Positions 1 to 7,625 are shown, numbered from the stretch's first letter. The stretch is 21,893 bases of DNA from a bacterium (Candidatus Gribaldobacteria) CG07_land_8_20_14_0_80_33_18 (GCA_002779425.1 PEWP01000006.1:1-21893), one strand, 5' to 3'. Translations and numbers: made by a program. Notes: generated from the letters alone by a model not told the origin.

Positions 1-25
1 CAATTAAAGTAAAACCTTTTTTCAT
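1..25 (-). CDS. Type IV prepilin, N-terminal fragment cut by the window edge
   Basis: Only eight codons plus one base are inside the window, read from an ATG at 25-23. They give MKKGFTLI, the typical start of a type IV prepilin or pseudopilin: a short basic leader, Gly before the cleavage site, then the Phe-Thr-Leu-Ile that opens the hydrophobic assembly helix. The next codon begins with G, compatible with the conserved Glu5. It lies 48 bases behind the pilC stop on the same strand, where a major or minor pilin is expected in a pilus operon. PilD would cut after Gly and methylate the new N-terminus. The body of the protein is not visible, so pilin and pseudopilin cannot be told apart. Confidence 0.75.
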
Positions 26-73
26 ATTGATTTTTAATAAATAATCCGACCTTTTATTTTTGGTTTTATTATA

Positions 74-1294
74 TCACATCCCCTCCATTCCCCCTAATCC
101 TATACTAAACAAAGGTAAGAAAAGAGAAATAACCATTATCCCTACTCCTATTCCTAAAACCAAAAGAAGAATTGGTTCAAGAATACTGGTTAAATTATTA
201 ATTGTTCTGTCTATTTCTGCTTTATAGAAATTAACTACATCCATTAAAGTGTCTTCCAATCTTCCGGTTTTTTCTCCGGTAGAAATCATTTGAGTTACAA
301 AAGCTGGGATTACTTCCGGATATCGCAGAAAAACTGAACTAATTGTTTCTCCTCTCGCTACTCTTTCTCCGGTCTCAGCTACAATTTTTTCATAAACATC
401 ATTCCCGATTATACTTTTAGTAATTTCCAAAGCCGAAGTAATTGGCAATCCGGCAGAAATTAAAACTGAAAGGTTTTCGGAAAATCTGGTCAGAGAAACC
501 TTTTTATAAAATTCGCCAAGAATTGGCAATTTTAAAGAAAATTTGTCCCAAGATTTTTTCCCTTCTTTTGAACGTTTGAATAGAAAAGGAGTAATAAATA
601 TTGCTCCTAAGATAACAAAAATTAAAATCCAACCTCCTTCTTTAATAAAATCAGAAAAAGAAATTATTGCCCTGGTTGAAAGAGGAAGTTTAGTGCCGAA
701 ATTTTTTAAAACTTCTGAAAGGTTAGGAACAATAAAAAAAGCGGCAAGGAAAATAACACCAATGAGAACAACAATGACAAAAATAGGATAAATCATCGCC
801 CCTCTTATTTTTTGTTGAAGATGAAATTCTCTTTCTAAATGGTCGGCTAAATAATTAAGAGAGTCGGCCACTTTTCCCGAGGCCTCGCCAGAACGCAAAC
901 AACTGATATAAAAAGAATCAAAAACTTCTGGAAAAAAAGAAAAAGCGCGGCTTAAAGGGTTTCCGCTTTCCACTGTCTCGGCAATTTTCAAAATTTTCTC
1001 TTTAAAATTTGGGTTCTCGGTTTGAATCATTTGGGCCCTTAAGGCCTCAACCGGCGCCACTGCTGATTTTAACATAACCGAAAGCTGCCGAGTAAAAACA
1101 GTAATATCTCTTAAAGAAATTTTTTTTGATAAAACTATTTTTTTTTGCCAAATGGAACCCGCCTCAGCAGTTAAAGAAGTAACTTGAAGGCCGTATTTTT
1201 CTAAAATATCTAAAGTCGCTTTTCTTGAAGATGCTTCAATTGTTCCACTTTGAATCCGTCCTTCTTTAGTTCTGGCTTGATAAAGAAATTTCAT
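74..1294 (-). CDS. pilC: Type IV pilus inner-membrane platform protein PilC
   Basis: At 406 residues this is a full-length GspF/PilC family protein, the cytoplasmic-membrane platform on which the PilB and PilT motors act. It shows the two tandem T2SSF domains of the family: the first begins near residue 66 (FTRQLSVMLKSAVAP) and carries GEASGKVADSL near 135; the second begins near 272 (FSENLSVLISAGLPI) and carries GEKTGRLEDTL near 339. Hydrophobic helices lie near 165-190, 218-240 and 370-395, matching the usual three-helix topology. Its ATG overlaps the pilT stop by four bases (ATGA at 1294-1291), so the two are translationally coupled. The identification is secure; only the pilus subtype is open. 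Confidence 0.95.
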   Translation of the reverse strand: MKFLYQARTKEGRIQSGTIEASSRKATLDILEKYGLQVTSLTAEAGSIWQKKIVLSKKISLRDITVFTRQLSVMLKSAVAPVEALRAQMIQTENPNFKEKILKIAETVESGNPLSRAFSFFPEVFDSFYISCLRSGEASGKVADSLNYLADHLEREFHLQQKIRGAMIYPIFVIVVLIGVIFLAAFFIVPNLSEVLKNFGTKLPLSTRAIISFSDFIKEGGWILIFVILGAIFITPFLFKRSKEGKKSWDKFSLKLPILGEFYKKVSLTRFSENLSVLISAGLPITSALEITKSIIGNDVYEKIVAETGERVARGETISSVFLRYPEVIPAFVTQMISTGEKTGRLEDTLMDVVNFYKAEIDRTINNLTSILEPILLLVLGIGVGIMVISLFLPLFSIGLGGMEGM

Positions 1295-2361
1295 AATTTT
1301 TCCAAACGACTTTTTAATTCTTTTGAATTTAACGAATAATTTAGAGCGATTTCTTTAGTTATTTCTTTTTTTCTCACTAATTCAACTAAATATTGATTTA
1401 AGGAAATCATTCCTTCTTTTGCCGAAGTTTCAATAATTGAAGGAATTTCATGAATTTTATTTTCCCTGATTAAATTAGCAATTGCTGGATTACAAATCAT
1501 CACTTCGCAAGCAGGAATAAACCCTTCTTTAATTCGGGGTAAAAGACGTTGAGAAAAAACTCCTAAAAGCGAACCGGATAATTGGGCTCGAATCTGGTTT
1601 TGTTGACCGGCCGGGAAAACATCAACAATCCGATGAATGGTCTGAGCAGCGGAATTGGTATGAAGAGTGGCAAAAACCAAATGGCCTGTTTCGGCAGCAG
1701 TTAGAGCAGTGGCGATTGTTTCTAAATCTCTCATTTCACCAACCATAATCACATCGGGGTCTTCTCGCAAAGTTGAACGCAAGGCTCGGGGAAAACTTAA
1801 AGTATCAGAATAAAGTTCCCGCTGATCAATTATACATTTATCATCGGTAAATACATATTCAATTGGGTCTTCAATAGTAATGATATGTTCCGAACGAGTA
1901 TGATTTATTTCATCTATTAAGGCGGCTAAAGTTGTAGATTTTCCTTGGGAAGAAGCTCCGGTAATTAGAACAAAACCCTGTTGAACCTCGGTAAATTTTT
2001 TTAAAACCGGTGGTAGAGTTAATTCTTCAATTGTTTTAATTTTTGCAGAGACAATTCGCAAAGCAATACTTATTGACCCCCTCTGGTAATAGATATTCAC
2101 CCTAAAGCGGGCTTTTAACTCAAAACCGTAAGCAAAGTCTATTTCTTTTTCTTTTAAAAATTTTTCTCGCTGAAGATCATTCATCAAAATAAAAGCTAAA
2201 TTTTGGGTATCTTCAGGGCTAAGTAAATTTTCTTCTTCAAGTTTATATAATTCTCCGCTAATTCTTAAAATTGGTGGATGCCCAACAGAAATATGTAAAT
2301 CAGAAGCGCCTTTTTCCCCTACCAAAGAAAGAAGTTTTTTTAAATATAATGAATAATTCAT
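1291..2361 (-). CDS. pilT: Pilus retraction ATPase PilT
   Basis: The 356-residue protein is a GspE-superfamily hexameric ATPase of the PilT branch, which powers pilus retraction and, in competent cells, DNA uptake. The N-terminal ASDLHISVGHPPILRISG is the PilT PAS-like domain signature. Asp-box and Walker B features (TIEDPIEYVF, PDVIMVGEMRD) and the His box (TGHLVFATLHT) follow. The C-terminal PAIANLIRENKIHEI corresponds to the PilT AIRNLIRE motif, which separates it from PilB. The P-loop near 134-142 reads GASSQGKST, keeping GxxxxGKS/T but departing from the usual GPTGSGKST. It lies 5 bases downstream of pilB and overlaps pilC by 4 bases. Confidence 0.93.
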   Translation of the reverse strand: MNYSLYLKKLLSLVGEKGASDLHISVGHPPILRISGELYKLEEENLLSPEDTQNLAFILMNDLQREKFLKEKEIDFAYGFELKARFRVNIYYQRGSISIALRIVSAKIKTIEELTLPPVLKKFTEVQQGFVLITGASSQGKSTTLAALIDEINHTRSEHIITIEDPIEYVFTDDKCIIDQRELYSDTLSFPRALRSTLREDPDVIMVGEMRDLETIATALTAAETGHLVFATLHTNSAAQTIHRIVDVFPAGQQNQIRAQLSGSLLGVFSQRLLPRIKEGFIPACEVMICNPAIANLIRENKIHEIPSIIETSAKEGMISLNQYLVELVRKKEITKEIALNYSLNSKELKSRLEKL

Positions 2362-2366
2362 AGTTT

Positions 2367-4097
2367 TTATGCTTCTTCAGCTACTCTGGTTATTTCCTCA
2401 AATGAGGTAATCCCTTGAAGAACTTTTAAAATTCCATCTTCTTCCATTGTAATCATCCCCTGGGCTCTCGCTTCTTTTAAAATTTCGGCTTCACTGATTC
2501 TGCCACTGGTAATAATTTCGGATAATCCATCGGTCATAGTTAAAACTTCGAAAATTCCTAAGCGACCGCTATATCCTTTAAAATTACATTTTTTACAACC
2601 AACAGGTTCAAAAATAATTAAGGGTTCGGGAATTTTAATTTTCTTTTTTAAATTCTCCGGCAGATTGTTGATTTTCTTTAAAATTATTTCCTTTATTTTT
2701 TCTGAAGCTGTAATCTCTTTCTTACAAAAAGGACATAATACTCTGATTAATCTTTGACTAAATCCTAAAGTTAAAGTTGAGGGAATTAAAAATGGGGCTA
2801 TTCCCATATCAATGAGACGGGGAATTATTCCCAAAGAATCGGAAGTATGTAAAGTTGAAAGAACTAAATGACCAGTTAAAGTAGCGTGAATTACTAAATT
2901 AGCCGTTTCTTCATCGCGAATCTCTCCCACCATAATAATATCAGGGTCTTGTCTTAAAATCTGTCGTAATCCTCTAGCAAACGTATAATCAATTTCTGGT
3001 TTTACCTGAGATTGATTTAGTCCGTTTAAGAAATATTCTATCGGGTCCTCAAGGGTAACAATATTAACTTCTTCAGTATTTAAAATTTGAAGAATTGAAT
3101 AAAGAGTTGTTGTTTTTCCAGAACCAGTTGGTCCAGTAGCTAAAATCATTCCGGTAGGTTTTTCAATAGCTCTTTTTGCTAACTCAAAATCTCTTTCGTT
3201 TAATCCCAATTGGTCTAAAGGTTTAAGACCTTCTAAAGGATCGAGTACCCGAATAGCTGCTTTTTCTCCTAAAGAAGTGGGATAAGTAGAAACACGGAAA
3301 TCAATATATTTTTCATTTATCTTAGCGGAAAAACGACCATCTTGAGGCAATCTTGTTTCGTCAATTTTAAGACCCGATAAAATTTTAATTCTGGCGATAA
3401 TGGCTGGATGAACTTTTAAAGGTAAAACTAAACTTGAATGGAGAATGCCGTCTAGACGATAACGAATTTTTAAATTTTCTCGAGTTGGTTCAATATGAAT
3501 ATCGGAGGCCTTTCCTTCTATTGCCTGCCTTAAAATCACTGAAACCATTTTTATTATCGGCGCTTCTTCAACTAATCTTTCAAAAACTGGTCCCTCAACT
3601 CCTCTTGGTTTTTCTTCAATCTTTATTTCTTCTTCTAATCTTTCCATTACTTTTGTCATTTCCTCACTAGGAGTTTTGTATTTCTCTAAATATCTTTTAA
3701 AATCAGATAATTTAATTAAAAAAACCTTAAAAGATAATTTTTGTTGTCTAGCCAAAAACTTTAACGCCTCCTGGGCCTGGATATTTTCGGGATAAACCAT
3801 GCCTATCTCTACTACCCCTTTTCTATCCTTTGAAAATGGGATGAGCTTATAATAAGAAACTGCATCTTTAGGAATTATTTTTAATATCTCGGGAGAAATT
3901 TCTTCAGGTAGTGTTTCTTTAAAAGGTATTTCTAAGACTTCACTTTTTAACTTAAATAAAAAATCTTCTGAAACAATTTTTTCTTTTAAAATCATTTCCT
4001 CAGTGGTTTCTCCAGTTTTTTTTAATTCTAGCCTTAAATCAGCCCCCCTTTTTTTGTCAAGAATTCCTTTTTTTGTTAACTCAAAAATTAAATCCAT
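2367..4097 (-). CDS. pilB: Pilus extension ATPase PilB
   Basis: This 576-residue GspE/PilB-type assembly ATPase drives pilin polymerisation through the PilC platform. Residues 1-150 look like the N-terminal GspE/MshEN-like region. The motor has ASDIHIEP near 195, a classical P-loop GPTGSGKTTT near 322, TLEDPIEYF, Walker B PDIIMVGEIRDEETA, and the His box TGHLVLSTLHT. A zinc site typical of PilB and absent from PilT is formed by C455, C458, C501 and C504. The length matches the family. It starts 9 bases downstream of the small membrane protein gene, with no Shine-Dalgarno in the A/T-only leader, and pilT follows after 5 bases. Identification is firm. Confidence 0.95.
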   Translation of the reverse strand: MDLIFELTKKGILDKKRGADLRLELKKTGETTEEMILKEKIVSEDFLFKLKSEVLEIPFKETLPEEISPEILKIIPKDAVSYYKLIPFSKDRKGVVEIGMVYPENIQAQEALKFLARQQKLSFKVFLIKLSDFKRYLEKYKTPSEEMTKVMERLEEEIKIEEKPRGVEGPVFERLVEEAPIIKMVSVILRQAIEGKASDIHIEPTRENLKIRYRLDGILHSSLVLPLKVHPAIIARIKILSGLKIDETRLPQDGRFSAKINEKYIDFRVSTYPTSLGEKAAIRVLDPLEGLKPLDQLGLNERDFELAKRAIEKPTGMILATGPTGSGKTTTLYSILQILNTEEVNIVTLEDPIEYFLNGLNQSQVKPEIDYTFARGLRQILRQDPDIIMVGEIRDEETANLVIHATLTGHLVLSTLHTSDSLGIIPRLIDMGIAPFLIPSTLTLGFSQRLIRVLCPFCKKEITASEKIKEIILKKINNLPENLKKKIKIPEPLIIFEPVGCKKCNFKGYSGRLGIFEVLTMTDGLSEIITSGRISEAEILKEARAQGMITMEEDGILKVLQGITSFEEITRVAEEA

Positions 4098-4106
4098 TTT
4101 AGATTT

Positions 4107-4352
4107 TTAATATGGCCTAAAAGGATTTTCTCGGCCAACTTTTTCAGGAAGAGAAATCTGCTCATAGGGTAAAAATTCTTTAACTTCTGGCTTCTCAAGT
4201 ATTTCATAATTAACTTTAATTTTTAAAATGGCTTCGGGAATAGATTTTGAAGGAATTATTGGTTTTAAAATCACTTCTCGTAATAAAATAATAAAAGCAG
4301 CGATTATTAAAAATAGAGTTAAATATTTAAAAATTTTATTTTCTTCTGGCAT
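4107..4352 (-). CDS. Small bitopic membrane protein of the pilus operon, possible minimal PilP/GspC-like protein
   Basis: An 81-residue protein lies between pilO and pilB. It has one strong membrane helix (about residues 10-29) after a short charged N-terminus, then a short extracytoplasmic segment ending in GRENPFRPY. A Gly-Arg-x-Asn/Asp-Pro-Phe motif is characteristic of PilP and GspC just before their folded HR domain. Here the protein stops right after the motif, so if related it keeps the inner-membrane anchor and PilO-contacting linker but lacks the secretin-binding domain. That would make sense in a cell without an outer membrane. Position in the operon supports a pilus role. No name is justified from sequence alone. 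Confidence 0.6.
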   Translation of the reverse strand: MPEENKIFKYLTLFLIIAAFIILLREVILKPIIPSKSIPEAILKIKVNYEILEKPEVKEFLPYEQISLPEKVGRENPFRPY

Positions 4353-4368
4353 AGGTTTAATTATGAAA

Positions 4369-4396
4369 TAATATAACGAGCATAGCGAGTGTTAAT
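4369..4396. repeat. Weak stem-loop with ACGAG...AGCGAG loop, between pilO and the small protein gene
   Basis: The 39-base gap between pilO and the next gene holds AAC and GTT arms (4375-4377 and 4391-4393), extendable through TAT/ATA with one bulged A, around the loop GAGCATAGCGAGT. The loop resembles the ACGnAGYGA loop core of the hairpin elements at 17371-17436 and 18785-18887. The stem is poor, so membership in the same family is tentative. Confidence 0.4.
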
Positions 4397-4904
4397 AAGA
4401 ATAAATTTTTAATAATAAACTGTAAGATGGTAAAGTTTTAGGATCAGTTTTTAGTTCAATATTTTCAATCTCAATAAGGCGGGAAGATTGTTCGAGAGAA
4501 TTAAGAAAATTTTTAAAGGAAGAATAATCGCCAACTACTGTAAGATTAAGAGAAGTTTCTGAAATTTTCTTTACTTCTTTCCCTTTTTTAATTGGAATTA
4601 AACTAATTTCTTTAATAATCATTCCGTTTTCCGAACTACTTTTTTCTAAATAAGCTAAAAAGGAAGACAAAATAAAACCTTTTGGTAATGCCTCATTTAT
4701 TTTAGTTAATTCTTCTGGATGACTCTTTAATTTTTCTGAAACTTCTTCAATTTCTTTAAAATAATTTTTAAGCTGAGCTAAATTCTCATTTTCATTTTTA
4801 AGCTCTGTTTTCGCTGTAATCAATGATTTATATTGCGGCAGAATTAAATAGCAAAAAATAACAATGAACAGAAAGAATAAAATTGAAATAGAAATGCGTT
4901 TCAT
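4392..4904 (-). CDS. pilO: Pilus alignment protein PilO
   Basis: The 170-residue protein has a single N-terminal membrane helix (residues 5-22), a Lys/Glu/Asn-rich predicted coiled coil (about 30-65), and a C-terminal ferredoxin-like region ending in LPSYSLLLKIYSY. This is the architecture of PilO, which pairs with PilN in the inner-membrane alignment complex linking PilM to the pilus. Sequence conservation in PilO is low, so the call rests on architecture and position: it follows pilN after 3 bases and precedes the mini-PilP-like gene, exactly the M-N-O-(P) order. The start has no visible ribosome binding site. Confidence 0.85.
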   Translation of the reverse strand: MKRISISILFFLFIVIFCYLILPQYKSLITAKTELKNENENLAQLKNYFKEIEEVSEKLKSHPEELTKINEALPKGFILSSFLAYLEKSSSENGMIIKEISLIPIKKGKEVKKISETSLNLTVVGDYSSFKNFLNSLEQSSRLIEIENIELKTDPKTLPSYSLLLKIYSY

Positions 4905-4907
4905 TTT

Positions 4908-5429
4908 TTAAAATATTTTTGAATCAGCAATAAAATTTAGAGTAAAATTAACCTTTCCATCTTTTTCAAAAGAAATTTGGGCTAAATTTAGTTCTTTAAT
5001 ATTCTCATTCTGGGAAAATATTTGCATTTGCTGGCCTAAAACCTCTAAACTTGCGGTTTGACCGATTAATTGAACTTGAGAATTTTTATTATTTAAAATT
5101 AGTTTTGTAAACCAGACATTTGGATGGGTTAAATTCTCTAAAATTTTAAAGAAATTAGAATTAATTTTATGAACTTCTAAAAGTTCGGAGAAATCTTTAA
5201 TTTTATTAACTAAAGTTAAAGTTTCTTTTTCTAAAATTTCATTCTTGTCTTTTCTAATTTTAGTTATTTGCTCTTTTACCTTTTTGACCTCGGATTGAGC
5301 AGTAGAGATTTTTTGTTTTAAAATTAAACTCCCGAAAATTAAAACAATTGAAGCAATCAAAAATAAATAAAATAAAAAGTTCACAGTGGAAGAAATTTTT
5401 GGTTTTTCTTTGGGAATTAATTCCGCCAT
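4908..5429 (-). CDS. pilN: Pilus alignment protein PilN
   Basis: This 173-residue bitopic protein has a short cytoplasmic tail, MAELIPKEKPK, resembling the PilN INLLPxE motif that docks into PilM. A membrane helix follows (about 16-38), then a coiled coil (about 40-75) and a C-terminal alpha/beta domain. PilN forms a heterodimer with PilO. It sits 4 bases downstream of pilM and 3 bases upstream of pilO. A GGAG lies 18-21 bases before the ATG inside the pilM end, too distant to be a standard Shine-Dalgarno, so translational coupling is the likely entry route. Confidence 0.88.
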   Translation of the reverse strand: MAELIPKEKPKISSTVNFLFYLFLIASIVLIFGSLILKQKISTAQSEVKKVKEQITKIRKDKNEILEKETLTLVNKIKDFSELLEVHKINSNFFKILENLTHPNVWFTKLILNNKNSQVQLIGQTASLEVLGQQMQIFSQNENIKELNLAQISFEKDGKVNFTLNFIADSKIF

Positions 5430-5433
5430 AAAA

Positions 5434-6495
5434 TTATTCTTCTACTCCTCTTAAAGCCATTCCTAAGGCAATGCTAAAAGAAGGACCTAATTCTTTTAAT
5501 CTTTCTTTTAAAAATTGAGGAGCGGAAATGTTTAAAAAGGGATTAGAAATTTCAATTTCTTTTTTAAGGAATGCTTTAAAATATTCTTTTAATCCGGGTA
5601 AAAATGCTGTTCCTCCTGCTAAAATTATATTTGTAATTTGTTTATTTTCGTTTTGATAAAAATTCTCGCAAATTCTTTGAATTTCAAGGCAAAATAAATT
5701 AATTTGTTTAGATAAAACTTGGAAAACCGGAAATTTTTTAGGGTCCAAACCGTAAGTTTCTTTAAGTTTTTCTGCTTCGCTAAATTCGATTTTTAAAGAA
5801 TCAACTAATGCCTTTGTCAATTCTAATGAAGACATATCAACGCTATAACTCTCTTTTAAAATTCCATTATCTATTATACTTATTGTAGCTGATGTATAAC
5901 CAATGTCAACTAAACAAAGTGTTTTTTGACTTTTCTTTCCCCAAATCGAAGCTCTAACTAACCAAAATATTTCCGCTTCTAATCCTTCTAATTTAAGTCC
6001 GGCTAAAGTTGCTATTCGTTGATATTGATTAATAACAGAATTAGGCACAGCCACTAATAATATCTTTAACTTTTTAACTCCTTTCATTTCTTCTTTGGTT
6101 TCGATTGCTTGCCAATCAAAAGTAACGTCAGAAAGAGGTATAGGAATATGATGCCGAGCCTCAAATTCTACTGCTTGAGGAATTTCACTTTCTGTCATTG
6201 GGGGAAGAGAAAAAGTGGTAAAAAAAGTAGAAAAATCAGGAATAGCTATAAATGCTCTTTTTTCTTTAATTTTTGTTTTTTTAATTAAAGCTTCCAATAC
6301 CTCAGCAACTTCCTCGGATAAAAGAATAGGACTATCTTTACCAAAACTTCTAAAAGGAGAGGTAGTTTGAAAAGTATTTTGAAATTGGATATAATTTCCC
6401 AATTTCCTTTTTCTACCAATTTGCGTCAACTCTACAATTTTAATTGAGAAAGTCCCAATATCTATTCCTAAACAACTTTTAGAAAATAATCCCAT
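5434..6495 (-). CDS. pilM: Actin-like pilus assembly ATPase PilM
   Basis: A 353-residue PilM of the FtsA/MreB/HSP70 fold. The phosphate-1 motif is GIDIGTFSIKIVEL near residue 10, the second phosphate loop LVDIGYTSATISII lies near 196, and the adenosine motif NIILAGGTAFLPGL near 290. PilM is cytoplasmic, binds ATP, and holds the PilN tail, connecting the motor platform to the alignment complex. It is the first gene of the pilus operon, starting 36 bases from the divergent comF-like gene. The -10 element (6518-6513) would give a leader of roughly ten bases. There is no Shine-Dalgarno. Confidence 0.94.
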   Translation of the reverse strand: MGLFSKSCLGIDIGTFSIKIVELTQIGRKRKLGNYIQFQNTFQTTSPFRSFGKDSPILLSEEVAEVLEALIKKTKIKEKRAFIAIPDFSTFFTTFSLPPMTESEIPQAVEFEARHHIPIPLSDVTFDWQAIETKEEMKGVKKLKILLVAVPNSVINQYQRIATLAGLKLEGLEAEIFWLVRASIWGKKSQKTLCLVDIGYTSATISIIDNGILKESYSVDMSSLELTKALVDSLKIEFSEAEKLKETYGLDPKKFPVFQVLSKQINLFCLEIQRICENFYQNENKQITNIILAGGTAFLPGLKEYFKAFLKKEIEISNPFLNISAPQFLKERLKELGPSFSIALGMALRGVEE

Positions 6496-6512
6496 AAGTT
6501 TAAATTGATGAT

Positions 6513-6520
6513 ATTATAAT
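6513..6520. promoter_or_regulatory. Palindromic bidirectional -10 element between pilM and comF
   Basis: The 36-base divergent gap contains ATTATAAT, which is its own reverse complement. It therefore presents a perfect TATAAT on plus (6515-6520) and on minus (6518-6513). Start points about seven bases beyond each hexamer would fall near 6527 for comF and 6506 for pilM, giving leaders of only about 5 and 10 bases. No good -35 is visible on either side. The sequence is direct; promoter activity is inferred. Confidence 0.55.
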
Positions 6521-6531
6521 AATACAAAATT

Positions 6532-7257
6532 GTGAAAAAAATAAGAACAATGATAAAATTTATTTTTGATGTTCTTTTCCCTCCTTATTGTCTCGGTTGT
6601 AAAAAAGAAGGGAGTTGGCGCTGGCTTTGTGACGATTGTTTTTCAACAATTGAAATTTTAGAATATCAATATTGTCCTTTTTGTAAAATAAGATTAAGAA
6701 CGTTTGAAAGAAGATGCCAACTCCATTCAAAAAAGAATCTCAATGGTCTTTATTTCGCTACTTCTTATGAAAATCTTTTAGTTAAAAATTTAATTCAAAA
6801 ATTCAAATATCCGCCATTTCTAAAAGAACTCTCTCCTTCTTTAGCTTCTTTAATAATAGCACATTTTATTTTATTAGGAAAAGAAAAAATCTCTAAAATT
6901 TTTTCAAATTCGGTTTTCATTCCTGTTCCTTTATTTAAGTCACGGGAAAAATGGCGAGGGTTTAATCAAGCAGAAAAAATTGCTAAAATTCTCTCTGAAT
7001 TTTTTAAAGTTCCTCTTTTAGAAAACAATCTCATAAAAATTAAAAAAACTCAACCTCAAGTTGAGCTTTCAAAAGAAAAACGAGAGGGAAATATTAAAGA
7101 AGCATTTATAATTAAAAATGAAAATTTAATCAAAGGGAAAAAAATATTTTTGATTGATGATGTTTTTACTACCGGCAGCACAATGGAAGAGTGCGCTCGT
7201 ATCTTAAAAAAAGCCGGAACAAAAGAAGTTTTTGGAATTACAGTAGCCAGAGAATAA
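6532..7257 (+). CDS. comF: ComF-family phosphoribosyltransferase (competence-associated)
   Basis: The 241-residue protein has the ComF layout. An N-terminal double zinc knuckle (CLGC...CDDC, then CPFC and a later Cys) is followed by a type I phosphoribosyltransferase domain whose PRPP loop FLIDDVFTTGSTM lies near residue 206. The FKYPPFLKEL and FIPVPLFKSREKWRGFNQAE blocks are also typical. ComF proteins are needed for DNA uptake in several bacteria but their substrate is not settled. Divergent placement beside the pilus operon supports a competence role. The listed start is GTG; an in-frame ATG at 6550 is possible. With the -10 at 6515-6520 the mRNA would be nearly leaderless for the GTG. The gene ends 3 bases from the convergent tRNA-Ser. 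Confidence 0.88.
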   Translation: MKKIRTMIKFIFDVLFPPYCLGCKKEGSWRWLCDDCFSTIEILEYQYCPFCKIRLRTFERRCQLHSKKNLNGLYFATSYENLLVKNLIQKFKYPPFLKELSPSLASLIIAHFILLGKEKISKIFSNSVFIPVPLFKSREKWRGFNQAEKIAKILSEFFKVPLLENNLIKIKKTQPQVELSKEKREGNIKEAFIIKNENLIKGKKIFLIDDVFTTGSTMEECARILKKAGTKEVFGITVARE

Positions 7258-7260
7258 ACG

Positions 7261-7346
7261 CGGAGGGGGTGAGATTCGAACTCACGAGGGCCTTCCGGCC
7301 CTAACGGTTTTCAAAACCGCTTGGGATAACCGCTCCCGACCCCTCC
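7261..7346 (-). tRNA. tRNA-Ser(UGA)
   Basis: Reading minus, a 7-bp acceptor stem GGAGGGG/CCCCTCC, T arm GTGAG-TTCGAAT-CTCAC and a long class II variable arm (GGGCC-GGAA-GGCCC) fit tRNA-Ser. The anticodon loop is TTTGAAA, giving anticodon UGA. The discriminator is G, as in bacterial serine tRNAs. The 3' CCA is not encoded (CGU follows). Confidence 0.95.
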
Positions 7347-7354
7347 CAGAAAAG

Positions 7355-7443
7355 CGGTGGGTGCAGGATTCGAACCTGCGCGGGATTTTTTAGGTCCCCG
7401 GAGTTTAGCAAACTCCTGCTTTAAACCACTCAGCCAACCCACC
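7355..7443 (-). tRNA. tRNA-Ser(GCU)
   Basis: Reading minus, acceptor GGTGGGT/ACCCACC, anticodon stem GGAGT/ACTCC with loop TTGCTAA (anticodon GCU), a long variable arm, T arm GCAGG-TTCGAAT-CCTGC and discriminator G identify a class II serine tRNA for AGC/AGU codons. CCA is not encoded (CUU follows). It lies 8 bases upstream of tRNA-Ser(UGA) and is likely co-transcribed with it. Confidence 0.95.
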
Positions 7444-7554
7444 AAAAGACTCTTTAAAAAACTGTTTGGCTTCGTGGTTCCTGGCCAGCTTTTGCTGGCC
7501 GTTCTTGAAGAACCCACTCAGCCAACCCTTCAAGTCAACCCATTGATTTTTCCA
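7444..7554 (-). other. Leader of the tRNA-Ser pair with a tRNA-Ser 5' fragment and a strong hairpin
   Basis: This non-coding stretch precedes the tRNA-Ser pair. The 15 bases at 7514-7528 are identical to 7426-7440 inside tRNA-Ser(GCU), covering part of the acceptor and D arm. The fragment is followed (minus) by a 7-bp hairpin GGCCAGC-AAAA-GCTGGCC (7483-7500) enclosed by a longer imperfect pairing of GTGGGTTCTT with AGGAACCAC. No anticodon arm, T arm or matching acceptor 3' strand can be found, so it is not a functional tRNA. It may be a decayed gene copy or an extended precursor leader. Confidence 0.6.
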
Positions 7555-7582
7555 ATTTTATCACAAAAATTTTTAAAATCAA
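7555..7582 (-). promoter_or_regulatory. Promoter of the tRNA-Ser pair
   Basis: On minus, TTGATT (7582-7577) and TAAAAT (7560-7555) are spaced 16 bases apart, with TGA directly before the -10 giving an extended -10. The start would be near 7548. Together with the tRNA-Glu promoter, which has the same spacing and extended -10, this is a plausible sigma-70 promoter. Confidence 0.5.
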
Positions 7583-7602
7583 TCTTGATTTAGAAAAAAA
7601 AA

Positions 7603-7608
7603 TATGAT
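7603..7608 (+). promoter_or_regulatory. Possible -10 element for tRNA-Arg
   Basis: TATGAT sits 17 bases before the mature tRNA-Arg 5' end, implying a leader of about ten bases. No -35 at normal spacing is visible; a TTGATT at 7585-7590 is too close. Weak. Confidence 0.3.
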
Positions 7609-7625
7609 ACTAAATTAGATATCTT

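Noticed and set aside
543..791. Open frame antisense to pilC
   Set aside because: Low-complexity Lys/Ile product opposite a certain gene; no start context.
7514..7545. A third tRNA-Ser gene
   Set aside because: Only an acceptor/D-arm fragment is present; no anticodon stem, T arm or matching 3' acceptor strand could be found.
7311..7593. Open frames of 68 and 78 codons on both strands across the tRNA-Ser cluster
   Set aside because: They read through two well-formed tRNA genes and the leader hairpin; no start signal and no recognisable protein.
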